NCBI GenBank assembly: GCA_029582265.1
Contig: CM055817.1
Location: forward strand, 56,493,750-56,557,749
Direction: 5' to 3'
Origin: Zoroaster sp. YZ-2022
Taxonomy: Eukaryota; Echinodermata; Asteroidea; Forcipulatida; Zoroasteridae
Length of the DNA stretch: 64,000 nt
Position numbers and translations under genes: made by a program. Of this stretch, positions 29,527 to 41,580 are shown one piece after another. Each line of letters begins with the position of its first letter. The stretch's first letter is position 1. Below the pieces are notes generated by a model. It saw nothing but the letters and a program-made list of their open reading frames with translations, ran no database searches and had not been told where the DNA came from.

Positions 29527-29892
29527 TGGAGGAATAATATAATAATAATAATAATGTGTGGACTTATATAGCGCACGTATCCACCAACTAAGTGGTGCTC
29601 AAGGCGCATTATATCATTACCCCTGCTCATGAGGCTCATAAATCATTTCTGAAACAATCTCAGCTCCCTGGGGAGTATACAGCTCAATTGCTGCCATTAC
29701 AGCGCATATAGGGCTAATCAACCAACTCTGCCCTCACAGGTACCCATTTAACTCCTGGGTGGAGAGAAGCAATTATGGTTAAGTGTCTTGCTCAAGGACA
29801 CAAGTGTCACGGCCGGGATTCGAACCCACATTCTGCTGCTAACACCAGAACTTGAATCCGGTAAGCTACACCGCTCGGCCACGACACTCCAC
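29527..29892 (-). mobile_element. tRNA-derived SINE, full length
   Basis: Minus-strand copy: box A TGGCCGAGCGGTGTAGC, box B GGTTCGAATCCCGGCC, body and CTATATAAGTCCACACATTA tail with (ATT)n at 29530. Close to the copy at 54512-54875. Confidence 0.85.
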
Positions 29893-30891
29893 AATATGAA
29901 ATAAAACAAATCTAAAGATTTGTTCTTCGAAACCATTTTAAAACCGCATCTATAGGATGATATCCAGGCTACCTTGATCTGGCAAACTCGGTGGTCCAAA
30001 CATGTGCACTATATTAAGCTATATTCGAATCTCACCACGATTTGTCTTTGGAATTTTGGCTCAGACACTCAGACAACACCGAATACACAGTGCTTCATAT
30101 TTAAATATGTTGGTGTAAGGCACACAATCAAATCAAATACTCCAACTGGTTTTTGTATAATTACTTTGTATTTGTAGTATCAAATCAGTGTTACGGAAAT
30201 CATTGTCCCCATCAAGGTCCCAACAAACATTAGGGTAACTGGCCCTGTACATTAGTTAATTGGCCCAGTATAAGCCGGAATAGCGCCAGTACCGGGCCAA
30301 TACCTGATGTTTGTGGGGGTAGAGTGGTGAGAACGAGGTAGTCCCTGGTGACGGGGTTGAGTAGTCAGTGACCTTTGTCCTACAAGTTATTAATATTTAA
30401 CGGAAGACAACGCGGAAAACAAACATACCAGTGGGACCAAAGTCCGTTCATGGCCGCCGTCTATTCGAGACTGACACAGGCTCTCACGGAATTTTCAAAC
30501 GAAATAAAGTGACATTTTAGACGAAAAACTCAGTTGCATGTGTGTAGGGGAGCCGATACAAATTAGCAGCTTGGTTTCTAACATCTTCTCGACATGATGT
30601 GCATACACAGTACAGCTTACCCAGTAAGTTTCAAACTTGATTTCAGCTTTTTACGAACAAATTATGTTAGAATCTAATTTTGGCTTTCGTTAATTTGTTC
30701 ACGATGAAAGCAGACAAAAAAGATCAAAAATCTAAAATTTAATTATTTTGTTGTTTGTTTGTTAGTTTGTTAGTCATTATTTTTTGGTTAACTTTTTGTC
30801 TTCTAAAAAACCTTCATTCAAAGTGTTATTAAAATTCCCATTTCCTACGGAACCCTTGAAGTGCCATCTAACTTTTAAAATTTATTTACAG
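29893..30891. other. Upstream region of Ly6 gene 1
   Basis: No coding exon recognised. 30050-30130 resembles the tail of another short retroposon (GTGTAAGGCACACAATCA, compare 23990-24020). A 5'-UTR intron is likely: an acceptor TTATTTACAG ends at 30891, 31 bases before the ATG. A promoter is not identified. Confidence 0.4.
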
Positions 30892-30922
30892 GTGGTCAAC
30901 AGAGATACTCAAACTTAATAAT

Positions 30923-32078
30923 ATGAATGTTCGTCTTCAGTTCATCCTTTTAGCTTCATTAATCAGTAAGTTAAGTTAATTAACTCATAACAACTGCTTC
31001 TTAATATTGTACAAAATCACCACATAGATTTCAAGAAGCACACAACTCCCCAAAATTGCGGGAGCCAAATTAGTGTTCCACCACCGCAAAGTGCTTGTGT
31101 ATGGGCAACAACTAACAATTTGGACTCAAAATGGCTGGTGTATATAAACTGCAAAGTCCCTGTGCCAATTTGAGTAGACCCGGTCCACTGTATACAGTGT
31201 GTCTATATACGCCACTGGAACAAAATATGCTTAAGTGTTTATGGGAAACAATAATTCGGACTCAAAATGGCTGGTGTACACAAAGTACACATTATGTGTG
31301 CTCATGTTATGTTATTATTAACCATTATGACTGTACTCTATACCTTTGTCAGGTTACTGTTTAGCAATCAAGTGCTACGAATGCACGTATAACGAGCTGG
31401 GAGCAGGTGACCCAAAATGTGACGATCCTATCTATGACCTTGACCCTCCATTCGTACAAGAATGTGACACAGAGGTCTTCAAAAAATGCAGAGTTAGTAA
31501 AAATCCAACCTTTACTATGTCATTCTGAACATTCATGAACGCATTTATCCGAAAATCCGCTCCGTGCATATCATATCGGCGCCCTCTATCGGTGAAAACA
31601 CATCCTGTCTCTTAGGTTAGGGCATCGTTGTATGCGTATAAAACGCCATAGCCATACTCTAGAAGTACTTCTTAATATTCAGTGGAGACTCCTTCCTGGT
31701 AACCCTTAACTTTTGAATGTAAATGGAGTCAATAGTGCACACTTACCATCGATATTGACTGTCGCTGCTTGCGTGAGGGTGCCCCAACAGGTCGTGCACG
31801 GAGCGGATGCCAACACCATGTCCAACTTTTTGACACCCATTATTTGCTTCTTCCTCCAGAAAATCAAGAAATTCCTAGCCAATGGCAAGACAAGTATCGT
31901 GCGAGAGTGCGCAGAACTAACCTGCTCCGATCAGGGGTGTAAAAAGTACGACGGTCAGACAATATGCGACCATTGTTGCTATAGGGATGTGTGCAACGGC
32001 GCAGACTCAATCACCTTTGACCTGATCATCATTGTTTCATCGTTGAGTGTTGCCAGATGGATATCTCGCTGTGTCTAG
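30923..32078 (+). CDS. Ly6/uPAR-domain small GPI-type protein, gene 1
   Basis: Three exons: 30923-30965, 31353-31492, 31860-32078 (stop TAG). The first codes a signal peptide, MNVRLQFILLASLI, ending in phase 1; the second and third meet in phase 0. The mature part starts IKCYECTYNELGAG and carries at least ten Cys, ending CDHCCYRDVCNGAD, the CC-x4/5-C-N signature of the Ly6/three-finger fold. The C terminus (FDLIIIVSSLSVARWIS) is hydrophobic, as in GPI-attachment signals. Expected role: secreted then membrane-anchored extracellular protein; ligand unknown. The exon layout (signal peptide, fingers 1-2, finger 3 plus tail) is standard for Ly6 genes and matches the second gene at 44149. An acceptor at 30891 implies a non-coding upstream exon. 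AATAAA follows at 32269-32274. Confidence 0.9.
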
Positions 32079-32268
32079 TCTTGAATAATTAAGTGATAGC
32101 TTAGGCGCCTGTCTGTGTACATTGCATACAGAGAATCGGATGGATGTGCTGGTAGATTGCTATGCTAATTGGAAAAATCATAATTTGTTTATGAAATAAG
32201 AAGCGTCTTGTGGCGATTCGATTCATTAAGGAATTAGTCCATTATATTAGCTTTCAGAAAGTGCTGTG

Positions 32269-32274
32269 AATAAA
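32269..32274 (+). terminator. Ly6 gene 1 polyadenylation signal
   Basis: AATAAA about 190 bases after the stop codon, followed by a T-rich stretch. Confidence 0.55.
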
Positions 32275-32312
32275 AATTCTAGCTTTGTTTTTTCCCCCTA
32301 AATTTCCTGCAA

Positions 32313-32502
32313 ATAGACCTTACGCATTGACGTCACAGACTGAAGGACGCCCTCATTCAGAGGTTATTTATGTGCGCTGCGTGCGCGTACACGCACTCAG
32401 GCGCACAACACAATACGCTCAGCGTGCATACATGGACCAATATGAGTGACCTTCGTTTGCCTCTGACAGCGCCCTTCAGTATGTGACCTCAATGCATATA
32501 TT
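32313..32502. mobile_element. Hairpin MITE, GACGCCCTCATTCAGAGG arms
   Basis: Left arm GACCTTACGCATTGACGTCA and GCCCTCATTCAGAGG, right arm CCTCTGACAGCGCCCTTCAG and GTGACCTCAATGCATA, imperfectly inverted. A fragment is at 18652-18715. Confidence 0.55.
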
Positions 32503-33039
32503 ACGAATTTAGCCAATGAGGAACGAACAAATCGTATGCTTAAAGCCCAAAAATAAAGTTTGGTAAAAGGTGTAATTAATAACTAGGTTCAAGCAAACTT
32601 CAATGAGATCGAGGTGACTGGTTAGGACCCAAACTGTACAAGTTTCAACTTAATTATGGTGTAAACATTAATTTTTCTGAGAAAGGATCAAAAGTTCACT
32701 TATTACATTTCGAACACTAGTACGAACAAAAATTATTACACGGTATCAGTGTTTGGGTTTCAAAATTCAGTAAAAGACCAGTAATAAATGTTTTTTTTTT
32801 TTTTAAATTGAAGTCAGCTATTACTTAGATCTTTATGAGAATCAGAGAAATACAATGTATAACAACCAACCAGTGAAAGTTTAAGCTTATTTCATTGTGT
32901 GGTTAATGAGGAAATAGTGAAAATGCATTCAGCCTAGAATTTTGGAAGTTATAACTCTAATTAGCACCTGAGACATATATATTTTAAAGGATATTTGATC
33001 CATATATCAATTTAAAGGTATTTAAAGGCTCTGGTTTCT
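32503..33039. other. Intergenic, no feature recognised
   Basis: AT-rich; no exon, RNA gene or repeat relation seen. Confidence 0.45.
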
Positions 33040-33390
33040 TGTCTTAGGTCGGCTTCAAAATTGTTTTATTTATTTATTTTTTCCAACCAGTGAAATACAT
33101 GATACGCAGTTATTGGAACCAGACCATATTTCCCATATAAGGTATGGTGGCTTACAGAAAACCTCACAAATCAGGCAAACGTTCATACCCCTATGTGAAA
33201 AAGTCGTTTAAAAAACAGCGCGGCAGAATTCCAATCGATCCAGCAATAAATAATAAATAAATAAATAATTAAATAAATTAAAAATATAATTAATTCATTC
33301 ATTAATTAATTTAAAAAAAAAATAAAAGCGTGTCACCGCACCGATCTTGAAGCCAACCTATTACTAGAAACCGGATACTTTTTTGGCCTT
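33040..33390 (+). mobile_element. Dispersed repeat, TTTCTGGTC family
   Basis: GGTTTCTTGTCTTAGGTCGG at the left; modules CATATTTCCCATATAAGGTA, CAAACGTTCATACCCCTATG and GGCAGAATTCCAATCGATCC; right end ACTAGAAACCGGATAC with TTTTTTGGCCTTAGAAAC. Directly abuts the promoter-like module that follows. Confidence 0.65.
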
Positions 33391-33394
33391 AGAA

Positions 33395-33648
33395 ACGTTT
33401 TTTTTTTTATGTCATAGTTATTTTTGTAGTTATAATGCGATTTCATTTCCCTCATATCGTGACGTGTTTCAGCCGCAGCCAATCAGGGGCTGTGTCAACC
33501 ATTTTTTATCACCCTTGGCAATAACAATATAATGTTGTATGCTGGGATATGAGGCCAAGCCTTTTTAGCAACATTCTTTCTCGCAACGATTACATTTGGA
33601 AGACAAGCCTTCAACCTTCAAGCCTTCAACCTTCAAGCCTTCAACACG
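33395..33648 (+). promoter_or_regulatory. Promoter-like module with CCAAT box and non-coding first exon, copy 1
   Basis: Contains GCCAATCAGG (33478-33487), a strong NF-Y-type CCAAT box, then GGGATATGAGGCCAAGCC and GCAACATTCTTTCTCGCAAC. It ends in a tandem CTTCAACCTTCAAGC tract and CAACACG/GTAAGG, a good splice donor at 33649. A diverged copy of the whole block, including the donor, is at 53580-53800, and the CCAAT part again at 35838-35935. I infer a promoter plus 5'-UTR exon that could splice to the Ly6 gene 2 acceptor at 44105. No transcript evidence. Confidence 0.4.
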
Positions 33649-34079
33649 GTAAGGGTCTCAAATGATTTATTTTTGTTCCTTCAGAAGCTTGAATGTGCAC
33701 GTAAACTGAATGATACAGTAAATAATTAAAGTCTGTTTCATATTTCATATAACAATTGTGTGTGTCCAGTACAATATCAAAAATAAATCAAACAGTTCAT
33801 GACAATAGACTCCTACGTCGTGTGTTGTGGATATGAGAAAAACATAACGTTGATATCGTGTCAACGCCATAACATAACTCACATTGAGTGATAGGCAAGA
33901 ACTATGAGACAATGCTACTATGACACAATACAACCAAATACAGCTCTTCCAGTACTGTAAAGATGTTTTTATTCTCAGGCTTGATGACAACAACATTATT
34001 CGTCTTTTTTATCTTTAATGTTAATGTTATTTTGAGCGATAAAAAGGGGTCTTTAAATGAATCTACGATACATTTCTCC

Positions 34080-34420
34080 AGGAAAATCGTACGTAAATTT
34101 ATTGACAAATGTGATAATGTGCTGCATGCTCTTTGTTCCCCGGACTCGCTTAGCCAGTTATGGGGACAGGGCATTTTCCTGTATCGCACCTAGGCTGTGG
34201 AACTCCCTACCAAATATCTCTCACTTTCAGCAGCGACTCCAAACATATCTGTTTACACTTGCTTTTAAATCTATTTGAGAATTTTCTTTTCCATTTAGAC
34301 CGGGGCCTTTTAATGTTTTACAAAGTACGCCTTACAAATGCTGTTATATTATTATTATTATTATGTTAATTATAATTGTTGTACTAGGACTTTTTACTTT
34401 AAAATTCCCTTCAATTGTAC
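34080..34420 (+). pseudogene. LINE ORF2 C-terminal fragment and tail
   Basis: A frame from about 34090 gives YGDRAFSCIAPRLWNSLPNI, then FQQRLQTYLFTLAFKSI and stop at 34276. This is the conserved C terminus of CR1/L2-like ORF2. A 3' region with TTATTATTATTATTA follows. It is 5'-truncated, as usual for LINE copies. Confidence 0.75.
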
Positions 34421-35034
34421 TGTAGACACGAAGATTAGATGGTTTTAATTAAGGATTATCCATATAATTCTGGTCACCAAGTGGTTTCTGATTTTTATAA
34501 AGATGTTTTTAATCTAAGTCAACGGAAATTTAAGTCAACGGAAACTGATATTGGTTGTATTGTTTTGGTAGAACGACGGTAAAAATTCCTTCAAATGAGA
34601 TAGGCCTATTCACAAAATAATTGGCTGAAAACCATAGCTATTATTATTTTTTACCAGCAATTATTTTTCCACGATTTAAAAAAAATTCTTTTATAGCCTA
34701 TGTAGTCTTTACATAGCTGGCCAAAAACTGGCCCTAAATTTGGAATCCTTTGAGGCTATATTTAGTATCAAACATCAAACAGTGCTGTATTGGGCTGACA
34801 AGTAAGCTACATCATTGACCTTTATTAATCTCACATCGTATCGTGTTAAAATTCTATGATTGAAGAATTAATGTGAAAGTGAAAATAGACCGTCGCATAA
34901 AAACTTTACATATACAAAAATATGCTTGTTGCCTGTAATAAAATCAATGATTCAAAGGCCGTGCGCTCCAAATATTAACATATTATTCTACAATGTGGAA
35001 TTATGATTGTGCATGCATGATCAGGCATGGTGCG
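34421..35034. other. Intergenic, no feature recognised
   Basis: AT-rich; no exon or repeat module identified. Confidence 0.4.
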
Positions 35035-35640
35035 CCTTTGGGGTGTGACGGGGCACACTGATCGAAACGTCGGGTTGTACCTCCAGTTCTTTTCAGTACT
35101 AATTACTACTCAAATGAGAATTGCACATGGTGTCACCGCAATTTAGTCTTACTTATCCTCCTCACCATGCAAAGCTACAAGTTTTACCAATGATAAAGTT
35201 TGCTTGGGTTTTATTTACTTTGTATGTTTTCTTTTGTCCGTGTGAAAACATATTGAATATTGCAAATAAATAATATTGAATATTGCAAGAGTGTGCATTG
35301 CATTTGCTAATAACCTTCGTCAAGTTTTGTTTTTGTTTTTTACCAAAAACTTGGTCAAGCAAGTAATATGAAGCACAATCCAACAGACCACATTGTAAAC
35401 GTGTTTACAGTTTGAACGCACAGCATTTGAAGGACGTTATTTGAAGCAACGAGACCATGCTGTGTATTGTATACATAGGCCCATTTTACTTGCACATGAC
35501 TTAATTTATTATCGAAGTTTAACCATGAATATGATTTGTGAGGTTTATAGGCGTAGGCCACCACTCAAATTTAAAGTATATAGGCCAACCTTAAACTGCT
35601 CCATTTGGCTGTGTTTCACTTTCTTTAGATGAAATATTTT
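35035..35640 (+). mobile_element. Penelope-like repeat fragment
   Basis: 35055-35080 holds CTGATCGAAACGTCGGGTTG; 35165-35185 has CATGCAAAGCTACAAG. 35480-35590 (ACATAGGCCCATTTTACTTG, ATATGATTTGTGAGGTT) aligns with 43430-43520 and 60000-60090 of the large duplication. The same terminal modules are at 22295, 46740 and 53865. The assignment to Penelope-like elements rests on this motif and is tentative. Confidence 0.45.
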
Positions 35641-35644
35641 AGTC

Positions 35645-35838
35645 CGATGCAGCGACGTAGCCACGGGGGGGGGGGGGGGGGCTGGGGGAACGTCCCCACA
35701 GGTGCCCCCACAAAGAATCCCGATAGTGCCCCCAAAAAAAGAAAAAGAAAAAGAAAAGGGAAAAAACCATATCCCCTGGCCCCACTGAAAAGCAATGCCC
35801 CTGTGTGCCCCCGGCCCCCCCCCCCCACTCATTTCATT
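35645..35838. mobile_element. CGTAGCCA C/G-rich element
   Basis: GCGACGTAGCCACGGGGG at the left with GTGCCCCCACAAAGAATCCC and CATATCCCCTGGCCCCACTG inside; same family as 21600-21838. The right terminal repeat is lost. Confidence 0.55.
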
Positions 35839-35960
35839 TGAGCCGCAGCCAATCAGGGGCTGTGTCAACCATTTTTTATCACCATTGGTAGTGACAATAT
35901 ACTGTTGCATGCTGCACTGCTGTTCAAAATGCTCTGCAGGCGACATGTGGTTTGGGCGCA
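35838..35960 (+). promoter_or_regulatory. Partial copy of CCAAT promoter-like module
   Basis: GAGCCGCAGCCAATCAGGGG through TTATCACCATTGG matches 33470-33535, then diverges (TGTTGCATGCTGCACTGC). The first-exon part is not preserved. Confidence 0.35.
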
Positions 35961-37505
35961 TGCGCGAGAATTTTAAGGGTCATACAAAAATGCATATTCA
36001 TAACGTGACCTTTACTTTTTTTTTCCGTCGCGGAGTTCATTGATAAAAACGCCTGTTACATACTGAAAATTAATTTCAAAGAGAATTTTGAACCAATAGG
36101 ATTAGAAAGAATATGTCGTCTGCAAATATTGAACTAACATTACAGCAATATGGGCAAACGCGCGAATTTCCTTGAAGTTTTTTTGTGCACAACTCTGGCC
36201 CTTGACAAGAGCGCGCACGCTGAAAAAGGTAATATTTCAACGCGGATTTTCTTCCTGAAGATGAATTCTCCTTGAGACATAAAAAGTATGATAGGTGAAA
36301 GAACTCTTATTTTAACTAATTATTACTTTGTTATTTGAGCAAACCCAGTAGCTAACTTTTAAACGGTGGGATTCCCCTGCGGCTTTAGCGTTGTTAAACA
36401 AAAGATTTCTGGGGAACCCGTTACGGTTTTTGGGATGACATCATTGTGTATGCGTGTGCATACACACGGATTAGATTGTGGGCGTTTTCATTGTAAGGGG
36501 GGTTAAATAATTTTTTAATAACGTTAGAATATAAAAAAAAACGGGGAATGATTTGAGTTTATAAGCCAATATAAACCAATATTTAATACATATATTCTGT
36601 TCACTCTTCCATTTTAAATTAATTTAAGGATTGTTTTCCTTTCTATGCACTCCAAATCCATTATTTAAACAGCGAAGATGTAATCAATAGCAATATTTCA
36701 CCTTTTTTGAATTGCTGCCAGAGGCCGTTACTTGGGTTTGCTCAGGTATAATCACCATGAAACTGTTCTTCGTGAGTTTAACTACCCTCCTATGCTTGAT
36801 TTTTCAAGAAAAAAATTCACGAAAGACGGACAATAACGTCAAAAATGGACCAATAATTAGCTTCTCTCGATCTGTAAAATTTAACGGATGCTCAATATTT
36901 GATGCACATTGAAGACGCTTTTTACACTTCGCGGGTTTCGATGAATTCACCCAGAAACGTGTCATCTTGTAAAGCCATGACTGTAGATTGATGTGTGATC
37001 TTTGTTCATTGAGGTCATTTGGCATTTGCACTCACTTTGATCGTACACCTCCAGTCGATTTGCCAAATTTCAAAAGACGCGACCTTGTTTAAAGTTGGTG
37101 AAACAACCCCAATAGAGGGCGCTATACAGAGCAGAAAAAGGCGCATGCGCACAAACCTCTTGTCGCTCTGCATGCAGCGGTGGACCGAAGCCTGCCACAC
37201 GTTCAGCGCATCGCCCGCAACAAAAAACATCAAAATTTTAAATCAATTTTTTTTACTACTTTTACCTGTCAAAATCTTACATGTAATAGCTCATTGGAAA
37301 GCTTATAGTTTCAGCTATCCAACAATGTACATAAAATAGCAATCTGAAGTACGTGCGAAAGCCTAGGTTTTTATGAATGAACCACTCTCGTCCCGCCCAG
37401 CCTTTCCCGAAGTGTTCCGAGATCGGGCGCATTCGGCGCGTAAAATTTGCCGCGCCCGAGTTCATTATGATTGACATGAAAACGGGTTTCCCTATTGAGT
37501 CAAAG
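35961..37505. other. Intergenic, no gene recognised
   Basis: Short open frames on both strands lack family resemblance or splice signals. No repeat module from elsewhere in this window was recognised. Confidence 0.4.
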
Positions 37506-37735
37506 GCAGCTGCGTAGCCAGGACTTTTTCAGTGGGGGGAGGGGGGGGGGGGGGAGGGGACATTGCTTCTCAGTGGGGGGCCCAGGGAGTATGGGTTTTT
37601 TCCCTTTTCTTTATCTTTTCTGTTTTTGGGGGCACTATGAGGATTTTTCGTGGGGGCCACCTGGGGGGGGGGCACTGGAAATTTGTGGGGGGAACGTGCC
37701 CCCCAGGCCCTCCCGTGGCTACGCCGCTGGTCAAA
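37506..37735. mobile_element. CGTAGCCA G-rich element, opposite orientation
   Basis: Begins GCTGCGTAGCCAGGACTTTT, contains long G runs and GAGGATTTTTCGTGGGGG, and ends CCGTGGCTACGCCGCTG. It is the inverse of 21600-21838. Confidence 0.65.
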
Positions 37736-38044
37736 GGGCTCCTTTACATACCCATGCTTGCTCGATCTCCATAACTACTCTACAACCGAAGTTACGAAGA
37801 GATAAAAAGTAAACACCGTTTTTTTCGAGGTGAAATCTTCAAGTTGAAAGGTAAGAGCGGTGTCTGAATGAATTTGACACCTCTTTTCTATCATATGTGA
37901 AAGTTTTGAGCCGTAATTTTGTTTAGTTTTGAGCGGAGAGTGTATTTTTTACACCCTTTCAAAAGCTCTTATGAGGGAAACGAGCACGAACGCTGTGCGT
38001 GTGTATCACGGTGTGTGTAGGCTGATTCAACGGTTTTGGTGTCA
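37736..38044. other. Intergenic, no feature recognised
   Basis: No exon or repeat seen between the G-rich element and the LINE. Confidence 0.4.
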
Positions 38045-39267
38045 TTAGGGAAGACCTAGAAGTAGAATGGAGTGATGTAAAAATTGCCCTAACTGAAGCT
38101 GGGAAGAACGTAGTTCCAGGAAAAAAGAGAAACGCAAAACAAAATTGGATGACAAAAGAAATACTCGACCTTATGGATAAGAGGAAGCAAGCGAAAAACA
38201 ATGATTTGCTGTATGTAGAGCTTGACCGAGAGATATCCAAAAAGTGTAAAGAAGCTAAAGAGAAATGGTGGAATAATAAGTGTGGCGACGTAGAAAGACT
38301 GGAAAAAATGAATAGGCATCAAGAAATGCATGACAAAATCAAAGAAGTACCGTAACGAATCAGAAGAAGAAATCTAAAGGCAGCAGTGAATGTATCAAAG
38401 ATAAAAATGGGAAGATGCTCTTTGATGAAAATGACATAAAGAAAAGATGGCAAGAATATGTATCTGAACTATATGATGATGACAGAGATGAAGGAGATGG
38501 AGTCGATATCTTAGAGTCAGAGATAACAGAAACCATAAATTGCATGAAATCAGGCAAAGCCACAGGTGTAGATAACATCAACACAGAGATGCTTAAAGCC
38601 CTCGATGAATCTAATGTCAAAGAACTCACCAAATTCTGCAACCAAATAATATATAAACTTTCAACAATACCTGGAGACATGAATGACTCAATCTTCCTAA
38701 GAATACCAAAAAAGTTAAAGGCCAATGTATGCTCAGAGTTCAGAACAATTAGCCTAATGAGTCACATCTTTAAACTTATATTACGAGTTATACTGAAAAG
38801 AAACAAAATTCGATTGGAGAATGAAATAAGCGATTTCCAGAGTGGTTTTATGAAAGGAAAAGGTACCCGTGGAGGAATATTCAATATGAGAATTATATGT
38901 GAGAGATATATAGCATTGAACAAAGATGTATATGCGTGCTTCATAGACTATGAGAAAGCATTTGATAGAGTGAACCACCAAAAGATGATTGAAAACCTTA
39001 AAAAGACTGAAGTACCAGGAAGGGATATCAAATTTATAAAAAAATTCTACTGGATTCAAAGAGCGTTTGTGAGACTAGAAAATGGATTGTCTGATGAGGT
39101 GAAAATAAAACGAGGAGTAAGACAGGGCTGTGTACTGTCCGCTGCTCTCTTCAACCTCTACGCAGAGATGATCTTCAGAGCAATAGAAGACATGGATGGT
39201 GTGAAGATAGGTGGACTTAACATCAATAACCTGAGATATGCTGATGACACAGTTCTTATTGCTGAAA
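38045..39267 (+). pseudogene. LINE reverse transcriptase fragment, cut by gap
   Basis: Reads WMTKEILDLMDKRKQAKNND to KWWNNKCGDVERL, then after a one-base frameshift near 38350 continues KKKSKGSSECIKDKNGK through the polymerase domain. Visible RT blocks are GKATGVDNINTEMLKAL, ISLMSHIFKLILRVI, FIDYEKAFDRVNH, RGVRQGCVLSAALFNLY and the catalytic RYADDTVLI. The 5' endonuclease half is absent and the 3' end is lost in the second gap. The polymerase resembles RTE/jockey-like ORF2 proteins common in marine animals; the clade is not resolved. Inactive because of truncation and frameshift. Confidence 0.88.
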
Positions 39268-39767
39268 NNNNNNNNNNNNNNNNNNNNNNNNNNNNNNNNN
39301 NNNNNNNNNNNNNNNNNNNNNNNNNNNNNNNNNNNNNNNNNNNNNNNNNNNNNNNNNNNNNNNNNNNNNNNNNNNNNNNNNNNNNNNNNNNNNNNNNNNN
39401 NNNNNNNNNNNNNNNNNNNNNNNNNNNNNNNNNNNNNNNNNNNNNNNNNNNNNNNNNNNNNNNNNNNNNNNNNNNNNNNNNNNNNNNNNNNNNNNNNNNN
39501 NNNNNNNNNNNNNNNNNNNNNNNNNNNNNNNNNNNNNNNNNNNNNNNNNNNNNNNNNNNNNNNNNNNNNNNNNNNNNNNNNNNNNNNNNNNNNNNNNNNN
39601 NNNNNNNNNNNNNNNNNNNNNNNNNNNNNNNNNNNNNNNNNNNNNNNNNNNNNNNNNNNNNNNNNNNNNNNNNNNNNNNNNNNNNNNNNNNNNNNNNNNN
39701 NNNNNNNNNNNNNNNNNNNNNNNNNNNNNNNNNNNNNNNNNNNNNNNNNNNNNNNNNNNNNNNNNNN
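39268..39767. other. Assembly gap (500 N)
   Basis: Exactly 500 unknown bases inside the LINE and immediately left of the 4.2-kb duplicated block, so the join here is of uncertain correctness. Confidence 0.99.
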
Positions 39768-40209
39768 TTTTTTAAAAAACACATGTACCCTTTAATGATT
39801 ACACACATAATAAACATAATTTGAGTCAAAATAGCTATTCGGTTTTGTTTTACGAAAATTTGCGATAATTTGTTCAACACTTTACAAATTCTTAATACAA
39901 TTAACAATGTCGCTATAACCTCGTTCCAGCCGTTTGTATAAATTATTTTGAATATTAATGCAATGCCTTTACCAGTAATAGCCCACTTCTTCCACTACGA
40001 CGGATTGTGTTGAAGACTAGACATATAGCGTACACTTTACAGTACAAGGCACATACGTGTACAGTATACACTATTATTATGTATTACGTATAGATATAAA
40101 ATTCGCGACGGCATTTTTTCCCGTCACAAAAGTATTCGGCTGCCGTGGCCGGATTGACCAGAAAAATACATGTAATAAAACAACCTAAAATACATGATGA
40201 CTTGCAATG

Positions 40210-40380
40210 TCGTCAAGTCAAATTTACTCAAGTCAAGTCAAGTCACAAGTCATTTTTGTCCAAGTCAAGTCAAGTCCCAAGTCATTTTTGTCCAAGTCAA
40301 GTCAAGTCGCAAGTCACAAAAATTGGCGACTCGAGTCGGACTCGAGTCCGAGTCACCGACTCGAGTCAACAACTCTGGTA
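40210..40380 (+). repeat. CAAGTCAAGTCAAGTC minisatellite
   Basis: Units of CAAGTCAAGTCAAGTCNCAA plus GTCATTTTTGTC, followed by palindromic GACTCGAGTC motifs. The same array is in copy B (56817-56985) and a related one is at 54945-55040. Confidence 0.8.
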
Positions 40381-41580
40381 ATAAGTGACAATGTCAGATT
40401 TAATACTATATATGTTAATACTACCTATCAGCACTGTATATTCACTGGTTGAGTGGTTTAAGAATATCTGAATTTAGAATGCAGATGGTTGTGAGTACAA
40501 ATACACAAGACCATGGCCACTTTTTTTTTCAAAGGTTTTCTTATTGGTCGAACAAGAACACATACCTTGTCATACAACCAATAGAAATATTTGTTACGCG
40601 ATTTGGATCATGTCACTCACAAAATGTGAACATAGGCCTAGCCTCGTGCGTGTGAAGTGCCGCTTGCCTGAAAATTATCATGACGCTCTGATCATTCTTA
40701 GACAGTTTTGAGGCAAGTCCAATAAAGACAAAATAAATTAAGAAAACTCAGTCTTGCGGTTTCTTTCTTAATTGCACATTCTTTAATTGGCTTTGTCGGA
40801 ATAAAAAATAAATAAATAAAAAATACAGGACGATGTACACAAAAATTAGGCGCCATAAGTTTTATTTTATTATTTTTTCGAATAAAAAGATAGAGGTTAT
40901 GCGTAATTTTCTAGGTTGGGTTGGGTAACCGGAAACTATTTTTTTGTAAGGCCTAATAAAGATAGACATAACAAAGATAAGAAACACATGTTTCGTAATG
41001 TTTAATGTCATTATATTGCCATTAAACACCAAGAAACCTGGCCCAAAATTTGAATTTTATATTCCAAAACAAAACCCAACATAAATTTTGGAATTTGCTT
41101 CCTAAAAGACGATTTTCTAGGGCGAAAGGGAAGTTTATAGGCAATAAGTCGAGTAACTGTCTTGATTCTTGGTACATTATATTAACACCATGTTCATGTA
41201 CAATGGTAGTTTTTTGTTGCTGGGTTATTCGCTCAGTACACATCGTAGCCCTCTAGCGGTGAATTTGCACCCAGTGTCTTGATGATAGCCACTTTGACGT
41301 CAAGTGAGCGTTGTGCGTACACTTTATGTGCGTATGTTATGGTACTAAGCGCGCGTGTACTTCTACCAGCCAATGATCACTGGAGATATTCCGCGCGTAC
41401 GCACATCAACTGCAAAATACGCCAAACGCAACGCACTATCGCTGCCCTTTCGCCCACAGTGCCCTCAACGGCTCATGCACAGTGCAAATATTTCACTTTT
41501 ACCAGTGTAGGATATTGCCTACAGTACTACGTGTAATAACATGGGATCCTTTACGGCTATGTTTGGTATCAAACATCAAA

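Noticed and set aside
40145..40652. Ser/Lys/Val-rich frames at 40145-40655 and 56749-57259
   Set aside because: Translations of the CAAGTC minisatellite; conservation between the two sites is due to the recent duplication.
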